Of a DNA stretch of 64,000 nt, positions 1 through 9,026 are shown in pieces (position 1 is the first letter of the stretch; the number at the start of each line of letters is the position of its first letter). The DNA is taken from NCBI GenBank assembly GCA_017460885.1, contig JAFUAB010000037.1, positions 1 through 64,000 on the forward strand, written 5' to 3'. Source of the DNA: Lachnospiraceae bacterium. Lineage in GTDB: Bacteria; Bacillota; Clostridia; Lachnospirales; Lachnospiraceae. A model generated the notes under the pieces. It was not told the origin of the DNA. It was given only the letters and a program-made list of their open reading frames with translations, and searched no databases. The position numbers were made by a program, and so were the translations under genes.

Positions 1-1455
1 CTCCGTATTGTTCTCGTCCTTGACAATCTTCTTCGTCTTTATGCTTCCGTCTTCGTTATACTGGATCTTCCCTTCAGCATCCGTGTCAGCCACCACTGTC
101 ACGGTATAGGTATGCTCTCCGTCTACCTCCTGCGTGGTCCCATTAATCACATATTTCAGAGTAACATTTGTATTTGCCAGTATTGCTTTACCTACATCAC
201 TGCTATTATCAATAATATTCCCCTTTTCATCTTTAATAACCGTTGTTTCCTTACCCGAAGATGAAACATTCTTAGATACAGTATAAGTATGTGTGCCATC
301 AACACCTACATTAGTACCGGTCACAACATAATTTATTGTAGCATTTGTATTATTGAGAACAGTTGCACGAATCTGATCAGATGTTATCTCATTTCCGTTC
401 TCATCCGTAACGCTTACAGTCTCATTTCCGGACTCATCCACATTCTTGGTCACAGTATACGTATGGTTACCATCCACCTCCGTCTCAGAGCCCTCGATAT
501 AATAAGTCTTCTCTTTTCCTTCGGAGGCTTTGTTGACGATCTTGTAGAGGTCGCTGTCGGCTTCTACGGTCGTGGACTTTCCGGCAGCATCTGTCTTGGT
601 GATAGTTATTGTGCCGTCGGAAGCGGTAGTAACCTTGAAGGAATCTCCTTCGTTTACTCCCATACCGGTCACATCGGTGCCGTCGATGGATGCAGCTACG
701 GAGATATCGCTGACGGATACAGTGGTTGCGTGGATCACGTTACCCTTGTTGTCCTTAACGGTACTTTCGCCGCCATTGACGATCTCGGCTTCGATCCCGG
801 CCTTGATGCCCTCAGCCACATCCCTGTTATCGGTAGTGACAGTTGTCTCCTGGGTAGTTGTGGATTCTTCGTAAGGAGCCCAGGTACCGGCATTATCCGG
901 ATCCTCATAGTGACCCTGTGTGGTGGTCTCTGTATAATTTGTAACGGTCGAAGTGATCTCGTTACCCTTGGAATCCTTGATCGGATTACCCTTGGAATCA
1001 ACAAGAGTGGCTTCCTCCGCAGGGCCGTTCTTGACCACTGTAGACTGTGAGCTGTCCTCAACCTTGTTGAAATTATCGGTATTGTATTCCGTAGTCTCGG
1101 TCGTGACCGTGGTCTCGGACGTAAATGTATTATTGTCACCGGTTTCCTGATAGGTGGCAACATCAGTCTGAGTTACATCGCCCTCTGAATTAGTCTCCGT
1201 GTATGACTCGCCTGAAGTCTGCTCTCCGTAATTATCATCGGTTGCCTGGTTAACGACCTGATCGGCTGCATCCTCGGCAACGGAATCGGTTCCGTTATCA
1301 AGATCCCGGGAAATATCATTTTCCTGAGGCAGATCGGCACCGCCGTCCCCCTCGGCAGCCTGCGCGGTAATAGCACTGCCTGCAAAGACAAATGCTCCTG
1401 TCATAAAGCAAAAGATACCTTCACGGATACACTTAGGGATGTTCTTTGACTTCAT
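1..1455 (-). CDS. Secreted repeat protein, N-terminal part (C-terminus outside window)
   Basis: Open for 485 codons with no stop before the window edge. The ATG at 1455 sits 7 nt behind a strong AGGAGG. The first ~33 residues form a signal peptide (basic start, hydrophobic core, AQA-A cleavage site). A Thr/Ser/Glu-rich stretch with many TTVTT and ETTT motifs follows. From about residue 318 there are three tandem units of 57-59 residues, each containing DGxHTYTV, a Gly-Asn turn region and a closing NxTxxYV strand; they begin near 504, 330 and 153. The composition and repeats suggest a cell-surface or extracellular adhesin-like protein. No anchor motif can be judged because the C-terminus is missing. 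I do not recognise a named family. Confidence 0.85.
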   Translation of the reverse strand, partial: MKSKNIPKCIREGIFCFMTGAFVFAGSAITAQAAEGDGGADLPQENDISRDLDNGTDSVAEDAADQVVNQATDDNYGEQTSGESYTETNSEGDVTQTDVATYQETGDNNTFTSETTVTTETTEYNTDNFNKVEDSSQSTVVKNGPAEEATLVDSKGNPIKDSKGNEITSTVTNYTETTTQGHYEDPDNAGTWAPYEESTTTQETTVTTDNRDVAEGIKAGIEAEIVNGGESTVKDNKGNVIHATTVSVSDISVAASIDGTDVTGMGVNEGDSFKVTTASDGTITITKTDAAGKSTTVEADSDLYKIVNKASEGKEKTYYIEGSETEVDGNHTYTVTKNVDESGNETVSVTDENGNEITSDQIRATVLNNTNATINYVVTGTNVGVDGTHTYTVSKNVSSSGKETTVIKDEKGNIIDNSSDVGKAILANTNVTLKYVINGTTQEVDGEHTYTVTVVADTDAEGKIQYNEDGSIKTKKIVKDENNTE

Positions 1456-1502
1456 TTTTTTCCTCCTGTCAAAAGTTATCTGGTTATGTTCAATCTTTCC
1501 TG

Positions 1503-1656
1503 TTAACGGGTTACTTCTTAATCAGTGTGTTACTATTAGCGGGTTACTTCCTATAAACAGGCGTTTGAAATTACGAAAACGTTTAAGTTGTTGAGTGCAA
1601 AATAAAAACACCTATAAGTAAAGACTATTATAACGTAAAAAAAGGTCATAAGTTTA
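1503..1656 (-). promoter_or_regulatory. Putative promoter and direct repeats upstream of the surface-protein gene
   Basis: On the minus strand a perfect TATAAT (1628-1633) lies 17 nt from a weak -35 AAACTT (1651-1656). Between it and the gene, a 15-bp direct repeat TTAnCGGGTTACTTC occurs at 1503-1517 and 1536-1550 (period 33 bp, one mismatch). This arrangement could bind a regulator downstream of the promoter. The 305-bp gap between mfd and this gene otherwise holds only the mfd terminator. Confidence 0.4.
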
Positions 1657-1672
1657 TATATAAAAATCAACG

Positions 1673-1709
1673 AAAAAAATCCCTGTTTTTGTTGACTTTG
1701 CAGGGATTA
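1673..1709 (-). terminator. Rho-independent terminator of mfd
   Basis: Read on the minus strand, an 8-bp stem AATCCCTG/CAGGGATT is followed directly by a T run. It lies about 50 nt beyond the mfd stop codon. Confidence 0.8.
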
Positions 1710-1760
1710 TTTGTTCGGTATACATAATCTTGTGGTTATGGTAAACACAGACTACTATTT

Positions 1761-4700
1761 TTATGAAGACGCAAGAAGCGGAGCAAAAGCTTCGCGTATC
1801 AGATACTCTGTTTTTTTCAAAAGATTGGCAGTCTCCAGTTCTACCAGAGATTCCGTTTTATACCTGTATACAAATTCAGGCGTGCCTTTGGGAGAGAATG
1901 TCAGATCACCCTTACATATCGCCAGAGCCTCGGGAATCCCTTCCACTCTGATGGGCGCATCGCCTCTCATTATCACGCGGATCCTGCCGGCTCCGCCTTT
2001 TATCTCGGCTACGCCCAGTTTATGTGCATCGGATTTGATCAGCGCTATCCTGAGCAGATTGTCGGCACATACCGGTACGGAGCCGAACCTGTCTCTCAGC
2101 TCATCCTGCATATCCCTGTATTCATCGGGGCTTCCGATGGCAGTGATACGCTTGTATATGTCCAGCTTCTGCATTTCATTCATTATATAATCGCCGGGAA
2201 TGTATGCATCTACATCCAGGTCCACCTGGGTTTCATAATCCGGTGTCACCTCCTCACCCTTGCGGGTTCTCACCGCCTCCGCAAGCAGCTTGCAATACAT
2301 ATCGTAACCGACGGACTGCATATGTCCGGACTGCCTGCTGCCCAGCAGGTTACCTGCGCCTCTGATCTCCAGATCCCTCATAGCGATACGATATCCGCTG
2401 CCGAAGTCGGTAAACTCGCGGATCGCCTCCAGTCTCTTTTCCGCAACTTCCTTAAGAAGCTTGTTCCTGCGGTACATCAGAAATGCATACGAAGTACGGC
2501 TGGATCTGCCCACGCGCCCTCTCAGCTGGTACAACTGTGCCAGTCCCAGCCTGTCGGAATCGTGTACTATCATGGTGTTTACATTCGGAATATCCATACC
2601 GGTCTCAATGATCGTAGTCGAGACCAGTACATCTATATCTCCTGCCACGAAATCATACATGATACGTTCAAGCTCATGCTCCTGCATCCTGCCGTGCGCA
2701 AATTCCACCCTGGCCTCCGGTACCAGTGAGCGCAAAGAAGCAGTGATATCTTCTATATTGTTAATGACATTATAGACATAGTAGACCTGTCCTCCGCGGC
2801 TGACCTCCCTGACTATGGCTTCCCGGACTATCTCCTCATTATATTCGCATACAAAGGTCTGGATCGGTCGTCTTTCCTCCGGCGGTTCCTCCAGCAGACT
2901 CATATCCCTGATACCTATCAGTGACATATGCATGGTACGCGGGATGGGAGTTGCGGTCAGAGTCAGCACATCCACGGTCTCCTTCAGTTTCTTGATGGTC
3001 TCCTTATGCTTAACGCCGAAACGCTGCTCCTCATCTATGATAAGAAGTCCCAGATCCTTAAATCCAACATCCTTGGACAGAACCCTGTGCGTTCCGATCA
3101 CGATATCCACCATACCGGCTTTTAGGTTTGCGATGACCTTTTTCTGCTCGGATGCGGTCCTGAAGCGGCTCAGCAATTCCACCCTGACGGGAAAGTCCTT
3201 CATCCTCCGGGTAAATGTAGTATAGTGCTGCTGGGCAAGTATGGTAGTAGGCACCAGATATACGACCTGTCTGCCCTCCTGTACGGCCTTGAATGCCGCA
3301 CGTATGGCTATCTCGGTCTTGCCAAAGCCCACATCTCCGCAGATCAGGCGGTCCATGATGCGGGTGGACTCCATGTCCGACTTCACCGCCTCGATCGCTC
3401 TCAGCTGATCCTCGGTCTCCTCATAAGGGAACATTTCCTCAAACTCACGCTGCCAGACGGTATCACTGCCGTATACATATCCCTGCAGGCTCTGCCTGGC
3501 CGCATACAGCTTAACCAGATCATCGGCGATCTCGTCCACCGCTTCCCTGACTTTGGCCGTAGTCTTTTCCCATTCTTTTGTACCCAGCTTGTTGAGTTTG
3601 GGCGCATGTTCGCTGCCCGAAGCATATTTCTGGATCACATCCAGACCGGTGGCGGCAACATACAGATTACCGCCGTCACGATATGCGATCTTTATATAAT
3701 CCTTGACCACATGGTCGACCTCGACCTGCTCGATCCCTTTATATATTCCAAGTCCGTGAGACTCATGCACCACATAATCTCCGACCTTGAGCTCCGCAAA
3801 ATCCCTGACAGCTTTGGACGGATCGATCAGTGACTTGCGGCGCTTTTTCTTTTTGGCTGCACCGAAGATATCAGATTCGGAGATTACGCAGAACTTAGCA
3901 TCGGGATACTCGAATCCGCGTCTGATGTGTCCGTAGAAGCACTCAACCTCACCCGGCTGGATCTCGCGTGACGCATCCTCACTGTAAAGTGCCGTCAATC
4001 CTTCCGCGCTCAGATCCGATGCCAGTCGTCTGGCCCTGGTCCGCGAAGGAGAGATCAGGGCGACCCTGTATTTGTTCCTGTGATATTTCTTCAGATCGGT
4101 GACCAGCGCGTCAAAACTGTTATTATATGAAGTAACGGCTTTGGCACGGGCGTCAAATTCGGAAGCCGGCTTGAAATACGGATTCGTACAGGCTACCGTG
4201 CCAAGCAGCACAAGATGCCTGTCCGCAACAAGGGCTGCACACTTCTCATTATCTATGATCAGTTCGGCCTGCCCCGGCAGAATATATCCCTTTTCCAGAC
4301 GGTGGATCATACTCTGGCGGAATTCGTCCTCCGTAGCGGAAGCATGCTCGGCGCAATGAGCGGGCTCATCTATAAATACCGCCGACTGTTCCTCATCAAA
4401 ATAAGATATGATCGAATCGATATGATCATAAAAATATCCTATATAGCCCTCCAGATTGACACTGTCCCGGGACATCCCGAGTTCCAGCAGCTGCTCGGAA
4501 AGTTCGGCGGCGCGGTTACGGATGCGGGCGGCCTCCTCGGTTTTAAACTGCCTGCGGAGTGCTTCGGAATATTCACCGGCTTCCTCGTTTATCCTGGACA
4601 GACCCTTCCGGAGCTCGTTTTCATTCAATATCAGTTCACTGGCCGGATAGATCGAAACACGGTCAAGCTTGATAATGGATCTCTGGGATTCCACATCGAA

Positions 4701-5309
4701 GCTTCGGATCGAATCCACCTCATCCCCCCACAGCTCGATACGGTAAGGGCTGTCCTCGGTTATGTCGAAGATATCGAGTATCCCACCATGTACAGCGAAC
4801 TCGCCGGGATTTTCAACGACCTCTCTCTTTTCATATCCGAGTGTGACCAGATCCGTACTGATCCTGCGCAGATCAACGGAATCTCCGCCGGAAATACGGA
4901 TTACTGCCTTTTTGATGACGGAAGGATCCGCGCAGGGCATCATCAATGCACTCCAGGTTGTGATGACTGTCAGTGATTTATTATCCAGCAGATGCCTGAA
5001 AACCTGAAGTCTCTGTCTTTCAGTCTGATTGCTGCTTACGTCGGCTTCATAAAAGATCATATCCTTGGCAGGAAAGACAAAGGAATTGCGGTCATAAAGC
5101 AGGCTGTCCTCGTAGATCTCCCGGCAGCGGGCATCCGAATAGGTTATTATCAGGCGTATGCGGTAGCCCTCGCTGAGAGAATAGATCAGATTCAGCTTCT
5201 GAGAATCGGTACAGCCCGTAACCGCTAATGCCCCGGCCCGTGCGGCCAGGGTGGTAAGCATTTCCTTGTAATTCGGATTCTCCCGTACGGGAGCGTATAG
5301 AGATCTCAA
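1761..5309 (-). CDS. mfd: Transcription-repair coupling factor Mfd
   Basis: An ATP-dependent DNA translocase that displaces RNA polymerase stalled at lesions and recruits UvrA. It has 1,182 residues, normal for the family. Order seen: UvrB-like N-terminal modules, a basic KKKKRRKS linker, the CarD-like RNA-polymerase-interaction domain near residue 510 (KVGDYVVHESHGLGIYKG), then the RecG-like motor with Walker A GDVGFGKTE near residue 655 and DEEQRFG near 763, QLRGRVGR, and the C-terminal TRCF domain. I chose TTG at 5309 because GGAGGA lies 5 nt upstream and the family-typical beginning LRSLYAPVRENPNYKE follows; an in-frame upstream ATG at 5363 would run through a palindromic repeat. pth lies upstream on the same strand. 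Confidence 0.95.
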   Translation of the reverse strand: MRSLYAPVRENPNYKEMLTTLAARAGALAVTGCTDSQKLNLIYSLSEGYRIRLIITYSDARCREIYEDSLLYDRNSFVFPAKDMIFYEADVSSNQTERQRLQVFRHLLDNKSLTVITTWSALMMPCADPSVIKKAVIRISGGDSVDLRRISTDLVTLGYEKREVVENPGEFAVHGGILDIFDITEDSPYRIELWGDEVDSIRSFDVESQRSIIKLDRVSIYPASELILNENELRKGLSRINEEAGEYSEALRRQFKTEEAARIRNRAAELSEQLLELGMSRDSVNLEGYIGYFYDHIDSIISYFDEEQSAVFIDEPAHCAEHASATEDEFRQSMIHRLEKGYILPGQAELIIDNEKCAALVADRHLVLLGTVACTNPYFKPASEFDARAKAVTSYNNSFDALVTDLKKYHRNKYRVALISPSRTRARRLASDLSAEGLTALYSEDASREIQPGEVECFYGHIRRGFEYPDAKFCVISESDIFGAAKKKKRRKSLIDPSKAVRDFAELKVGDYVVHESHGLGIYKGIEQVEVDHVVKDYIKIAYRDGGNLYVAATGLDVIQKYASGSEHAPKLNKLGTKEWEKTTAKVREAVDEIADDLVKLYAARQSLQGYVYGSDTVWQREFEEMFPYEETEDQLRAIEAVKSDMESTRIMDRLICGDVGFGKTEIAIRAAFKAVQEGRQVVYLVPTTILAQQHYTTFTRRMKDFPVRVELLSRFRTASEQKKVIANLKAGMVDIVIGTHRVLSKDVGFKDLGLLIIDEEQRFGVKHKETIKKLKETVDVLTLTATPIPRTMHMSLIGIRDMSLLEEPPEERRPIQTFVCEYNEEIVREAIVREVSRGGQVYYVYNVINNIEDITASLRSLVPEARVEFAHGRMQEHELERIMYDFVAGDIDVLVSTTIIETGMDIPNVNTMIVHDSDRLGLAQLYQLRGRVGRSSRTSYAFLMYRRNKLLKEVAEKRLEAIREFTDFGSGYRIAMRDLEIRGAGNLLGSRQSGHMQSVGYDMYCKLLAEAVRTRKGEEVTPDYETQVDLDVDAYIPGDYIMNEMQKLDIYKRITAIGSPDEYRDMQDELRDRFGSVPVCADNLLRIALIKSDAHKLGVAEIKGGAGRIRVIMRGDAPIRVEGIPEALAICKGDLTFSPKGTPEFVYRYKTESLVELETANLLKKTEYLIREAFAPLLASS

Positions 5310-5333
5310 TTTTCCTCCATGATCGGTGTGTCG

Positions 5334-5362
5334 TGTGTCAACAGAACCGTCCCGGCGACACA
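5334..5362. repeat. 29-bp palindromic extragenic repeat (copy 1)
   Basis: An imperfect palindrome beginning TGTGTC and ending GACACA around the core AGAACCGTCCC, located between pth and mfd. Two more copies lie at 30705-30733 and 30770-30798. The GGGACGGTTCT core resembles the REP-like palindromes scattered in many Firmicutes genomes (established knowledge, from memory). Confidence 0.75.
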
Positions 5363-5370
5363 CGGCAACA

Positions 5371-5934
5371 CTAGCAATTAAATCTGTTGATGGCCTTGTC
5401 TACACCCTCGGTAATTATCGATACCACGGTATCGGCGGCACGCTCCTGCATCTCCTTAAGCTTAACGGCATCCTCTCCCGTCACTCTGCCGAGAACATGC
5501 TCCACCAGATCGTCTCCGGCCTTCCGGTCTCCGACGCCGATCTTGATACGGATAAACCCGTCGGTCCCGGTTCTCTCGATTATACTCTTAAGGCCGTTAT
5601 GTCCTCCGGCTGATCCGCTTTTGCGCGTACGAAGTCTGCCGACATCCATCGAGATATCATCTGATATCACGATCAGCTGAGACTCGACAGGCACCCGGTA
5701 ATGTCTGCAAAGAGGAGCGATGCTTTCCCCCGAATTGTTCATATAGGTCTGGGGCTTGAGCAGTATCACCTTTTCGCCCTCTATCACTCCCTTACCGTAC
5801 AGTCCGCGGAACAGATGCCTTCTTAAGGGTATGCCAAACCGCTCCGACAGTATGTCTATCGTGTCGAATCCGGCGTTATGTCTGGTATGTTCATATTTTT
5901 TGCCCGGGTTACCCAGGCCTGCGATTACGTACAT
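5371..5934 (-). CDS. pth: Peptidyl-tRNA hydrolase
   Basis: Cleaves the ester bond of peptidyl-tRNAs released by drop-off, recycling tRNA. 187 residues, normal length. Family motifs are present: start MYVIAGLGNPGKKYEHTRHN with the catalytic His in TRHNAGF, KPQTYMNNSG, and SDDISMDVGRLRTRKSGSAGGHNGLKS. It lies upstream of mfd on the same strand, a common pairing in Firmicutes. No clear promoter is visible between the spoVG terminator and pth; the leader carries two strong hairpins. The SD sequence is weak (TTGAG). Confidence 0.97.
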   Translation of the reverse strand: MYVIAGLGNPGKKYEHTRHNAGFDTIDILSERFGIPLRRHLFRGLYGKGVIEGEKVILLKPQTYMNNSGESIAPLCRHYRVPVESQLIVISDDISMDVGRLRTRKSGSAGGHNGLKSIIERTGTDGFIRIKIGVGDRKAGDDLVEHVLGRVTGEDAVKLKEMQERAADTVVSIITEGVDKAINRFNC

Positions 5935-5946
5935 ATTAACTCAAAT

Positions 5947-6016
5947 CGAGTAGGGATGACGAAGTCGCACCCTACTCGCCCGCGAGCCGCCGGTCAGCTC
6001 CGCTGACCGGCGGCTC
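5947..6016. repeat. Two strong adjacent hairpins between spoVG and pth
   Basis: A 9-bp stem CGAGTAGGG/CCCTACTCG at 5947-5955 and 5970-5978, followed by a perfect 15-bp stem at 5984-5998 and 6002-6016 with a 3-nt loop. Neither is followed by a T run, so they do not look like intrinsic terminators. They form the pth 5' leader if transcription passes through. Confidence 0.6.
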
Positions 6017-6021
6017 TGTGA

Positions 6022-6056
6022 TAAAAAGATCCCGGACACGATCTCTCATGTCCGGG
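6022..6056 (-). terminator. Rho-independent terminator of spoVG
   Basis: Minus-strand stem CCCGGACA/TGTCCGGG followed by ATCTTTTTA, starting about 19 nt after the spoVG stop. Confidence 0.8.
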
Positions 6057-6074
6057 TCAGATCAAAGATCGTTA

Positions 6075-6344
6075 TTAGTTAGCCGGTTCATCCGGAGCCT
6101 TCTCATAAGCTTCCAGTATCAAAGACTGAAGTCTGGCTCTGGTATCCGAGTTAATGGGATGAGCTATATCCCTGAACTCACCATTAGCGCCCTTTTTGCT
6201 GGGCATCGCGATGAAAAGTCCTCTCTCGCCTTCGATGACCTTGATATCATGAATGACTAACTCATCATCAATAGTAATGGATACCACTGCCCTCATCTTG
6301 CCTTCGGCGTCCACTTTTCTCACTCTCACATCTGTAATTGTCAT
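6075..6344 (-). CDS. spoVG: SpoVG family regulator
   Basis: A small nucleic-acid-binding regulator of cell-wall, sporulation or virulence functions in Firmicutes. About 89 residues from the ATG at 6344: the usual start [11 protein letters not shown], the conserved [10 protein letters not shown] segment and the family signature [22 protein letters not shown] lies 5 nt upstream of this ATG, so an in-frame extension to 6389 is rejected. It has its own terminator and lies downstream of glgD after a 111-bp gap with no clear promoter. Presence does not prove sporulation, because non-sporulating relatives keep the gene. Confidence 0.96.
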   Translation of the reverse strand: MTITDVRVRKVDAEGKMRAVVSITIDDELVIHDIKVIEGERGLFIAMPSKKGANGEFRDIAHPINSDTRARLQSLILEAYEKAPDEPAN

Positions 6345-6455
6345 AATTCTTCTCCCTTGTGAATCAGTGCGGATCTCCGCTATCCACACTTCCGTAGCTA
6401 AAACGGCTGCCTGTCGCTATCGGCGTCGGCATCCGTCCGCCTTCCGAACGCCGGA

Positions 6456-7574
6456 TCAGATAACATACCTGTCATTCTGTTCCGTTACGATCTGAATGCT
6501 GCCCTCCCCCTTATAATAGGAGTTGGCTCTGATCGTGCTGTGACTCTCGACGATACAGTTCTCAATATGAGTGTTATCGCCGATATATACATCATTTAAT
6601 ATGATGGAATTCTTAATATAGCAGTTGCTGCCTATATATGTCTTTTTGAAGATCACGGAATCCTCTACCACACTGTTGATGATACAGCCACAGGCAACCA
6701 GTGAATTGTGCACTGCGGCACCGACATTGTATTTTGCCGGCGGATGATCATCCACCTTGGAGTAGATATCCGGATACTCCTTAAAGAAGAAGTTACGTAT
6801 CTCGGGACGTAAGAAATCCATATTGGTCCTGAAGTAATCATCCACAGAAGATATATTGCTCCAGTAATCGGTCATCCTGTATCCGCAGATACGCTTCATG
6901 TCCTTATACCGCACAAGGACGTCGTTGACAAAATCGAACCTGTCTTCCTCGATGCATCTTTCGATCAACTCGATGAGCAGGCGGCGCCTCATGACGTAGA
7001 TTCCGCATGAAATGGTATTTGACTTGGCCACTACAGGCTTCTCCTCGAATTCCTCTATGCGGTCATCCTCACCGATCTTAACGGTTCCGAATCTCTCAAG
7101 AGAAAAATCCGAAGGCATATCCTTGCAGACTACTGTTATATCAGCCTTCTTGTCAATATGATATTCGAGAAGCCTGTTATAGTCAAGCTTATATACGCAA
7201 TCACCCGATGAAATAACCACATAAGGTTCATGGCTGCTCTTCAAAAAGCCTATATTCTGTGCAATGGCGTCTGCCGTACCGCGATACCACGCATTGCTTT
7301 CAGCCGTAACAGCCGGCGTGATCACAAAAAGTCCGCCCTGCTTACGTCCGAAGTCCCACCATTTGGAACTGCTGAGATGTTCGTTCAGACTGCCTGCATT
7401 ATACTGTGTGAATACCGCAACCTTATTAATATGAGCATTCGACATATTACTTAAGGCAAAATCGATGCTCCGGTAACTGCCGGCCACGGGCATGGCGCAT
7501 GCAGCTCTCTTGGTCGTCAGTTCCTTGATGCGGTGGTTATTACCGCCTGCTAAGATTATTCCTACTGCTCTCAC
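6456..7574 (-). CDS. glgD: Glycogen biosynthesis protein GlgD (ADP-glucose pyrophosphorylase-like subunit)
   Basis: A 372-residue paralogue of GlgC. It has a nucleotidyltransferase-like N-terminus ([16 protein letters not shown]) in which the GxGxRL activator loop of GlgC is altered, and a left-handed beta-helix C-terminus with hexapeptide-like repeats ([18 protein letters not shown]). In Firmicutes GlgD forms a heterotetramer with GlgC and modulates its activity rather than catalysing strongly on its own (family knowledge). Its start overlaps the end of glgC by 4 bp, indicating translational coupling. Confidence 0.95.
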   Translation of the reverse strand: MRAVGIILAGGNNHRIKELTTKRAACAMPVAGSYRSIDFALSNMSNAHINKVAVFTQYNAGSLNEHLSSSKWWDFGRKQGGLFVITPAVTAESNAWYRGTADAIAQNIGFLKSSHEPYVVISSGDCVYKLDYNRLLEYHIDKKADITVVCKDMPSDFSLERFGTVKIGEDDRIEEFEEKPVVAKSNTISCGIYVMRRRLLIELIERCIEEDRFDFVNDVLVRYKDMKRICGYRMTDYWSNISSVDDYFRTNMDFLRPEIRNFFFKEYPDIYSKVDDHPPAKYNVGAAVHNSLVACGCIINSVVEDSVIFKKTYIGSNCYIKNSIILNDVYIGDNTHIENCIVESHSTIRANSYYKGEGSIQIVTEQNDRYVI

Positions 7575-8845
7575 CGCTCATCACCTGCCTTAATCAATGT
7601 CTTGCCGCTGCCGAGAGCTCCGCCCGGGAAATCTGCGGGGGTCGTCTCTCCGAATACGACAGAATTCTTGCCTACGGTCACACCCGAAGGAATGATACTC
7701 TTCTCACCGATGGTTACCATTCCCTGGTTATAGATATGCGGATCGGTCTCATTGTCGACTTCCTCTCCGATACCCAGTTTGACTCCGTCTCCGATCTCGA
7801 CATTCTCGGCAATGATGGCCTTGTAGATCTCGCATCCGGTGCCTATAACGGAATTGTTCATTATGATCGAATCACGGATTATCGTATCCTTGCCGATGGT
7901 AACGCCGCATCCGATAACGGAATTGTATACCTTACCGTAAATCTCGCAGCCCTCTCCTATGATGCTGCGCTCGGTAACGCTCTCACTGGCCAGATACTGC
8001 GGAGGCAGGATCTCGCTGCGTGTATATATCTTCCAATATTCCTCGTAAAGGTTGAACTCGGGAACTATGTCGATAAGCTCCATATTGGCTTCCCAATATG
8101 AGCTGAGGGTTCCTACGTCCTTCCAATACCCGTTGAATTCATACGCATAAAGCGGTGAACCCTTCTGGTGGCAGTAAGGAATGACATGCTTACCGAAGTC
8201 AAGCGCCGGCTGGCTGGCGTTAGTCACCAGAGCTTCCTTAAGCGTCTTCCAGTTAAAGATATAGATACCCATACTGGCCAGATTGCTCCGGGGATTAGCG
8301 GGTTTCTCCTCGAAATCAGTTATCCTGCCGTTACCGTCGGTGATCATGATTCCGAATCTCTTGGCCTCCTCCATAGGAACAGGCATAACTGCGATGGTAA
8401 CGTCTGCATTATTCTTTTTGTGATAATCCAGCATCACCTCATAATCCATCTTATATATGTGATCGCCCGAAAGGATCAGTACATAGTCAGGATTATATGT
8501 TTCCATGAATTCCAGATTCTGGTAAATGGCATTGGCAGTACCTGTATACCATTCACTGTTTGAGCTCTTTTCATACGGAGGAAGAACCGTGACACCTCCG
8601 ATGTTTCGGTCGAGATCCCACGGAATACCGATTCCGATATGAGTATTAAGCTTAAGGGGTCGATACTGAGTCAGTACTCCAACGGTGTCCACGCCGGAAT
8701 TGATACAGTTACTTAAAGGAAAGTCGATGATCCTGTACTTGCTTCCGAAGGATACCGCAGGTTTAGCCATCTTGGAAGTAAGTACTCCAAGTCTGCTTCC
8801 CTGACCTCCGGCAAGCAGCATGGCGATCATTTCTTTTTTGATCAT
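7571..8845 (-). CDS. glgC: Glucose-1-phosphate adenylyltransferase GlgC
   Basis: Makes ADP-glucose from ATP and glucose-1-phosphate, the committed step of bacterial glycogen synthesis. 424 residues. Seen: [15 protein letters not shown] nucleotide loop, [19 protein letters not shown], the metal-binding [10 protein letters not shown], sugar-phosphate region ITDFEEKP, and a C-terminal beta-helix with [15 protein letters not shown]-type repeats. GAGGTGATG is the ribosome binding site. It is the first gene of the glgC-glgD pair, behind a good sigma-A promoter at 8921-8949, divergent from murC. The other glycogen genes are not in the window. Confidence 0.97.
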   Translation of the reverse strand: MIKKEMIAMLLAGGQGSRLGVLTSKMAKPAVSFGSKYRIIDFPLSNCINSGVDTVGVLTQYRPLKLNTHIGIGIPWDLDRNIGGVTVLPPYEKSSNSEWYTGTANAIYQNLEFMETYNPDYVLILSGDHIYKMDYEVMLDYHKKNNADVTIAVMPVPMEEAKRFGIMITDGNGRITDFEEKPANPRSNLASMGIYIFNWKTLKEALVTNASQPALDFGKHVIPYCHQKGSPLYAYEFNGYWKDVGTLSSYWEANMELIDIVPEFNLYEEYWKIYTRSEILPPQYLASESVTERSIIGEGCEIYGKVYNSVIGCGVTIGKDTIIRDSIIMNNSVIGTGCEIYKAIIAENVEIGDGVKLGIGEEVDNETDPHIYNQGMVTIGEKSIIPSGVTVGKNSVVFGETTPADFPGGALGSGKTLIKAGDER

Positions 8846-8920
8846 GTCATCACCTCTGGTTCCTTGTCAGAGATAACAAAAATTTTTGAAATCTCCGATG
8901 ATTTATGTGTATTTTATACA

Positions 8921-8949
8921 AGTATAGCACCAACCAAATAAAATGTGAA
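8921..8949 (-). promoter_or_regulatory. Sigma-A promoter of glgCD
   Basis: Minus strand: -35 TTCACA (8944-8949), 17-nt spacer, -10 TATACT (8921-8926); each hexamer matches consensus at five of six positions. About 75 nt upstream of the glgC start. Confidence 0.75.
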
Positions 8950-8991
8950 TGCTTTTTTACCCATCAGAATGTACAAAAATCGGATTATAAA

Positions 8992-9020
8992 TGTAAATTA
9001 TCTACAAAGTGTGGTAAAGT
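8992..9020 (+). promoter_or_regulatory. Possible extended -10 promoter giving leaderless murC mRNA
   Basis: TGG-TAAAGT (TG at 9012-9013, -10 at 9015-9020) lies 6 nt before the murC ATG, with a weak -35 TGTAAA 17 nt further up. Transcription would start at or next to the ATG, which fits the absence of a ribosome binding site there. Confidence 0.4.
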
Positions 9021-9026
9021 ATTGTT

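Noticed and set aside
289-1050. 253-codon plus-strand open frame
   Set aside because: It lies entirely opposite the secreted repeat protein, has no SD, and arises from the repetitive Thr/Ser codons of that gene.
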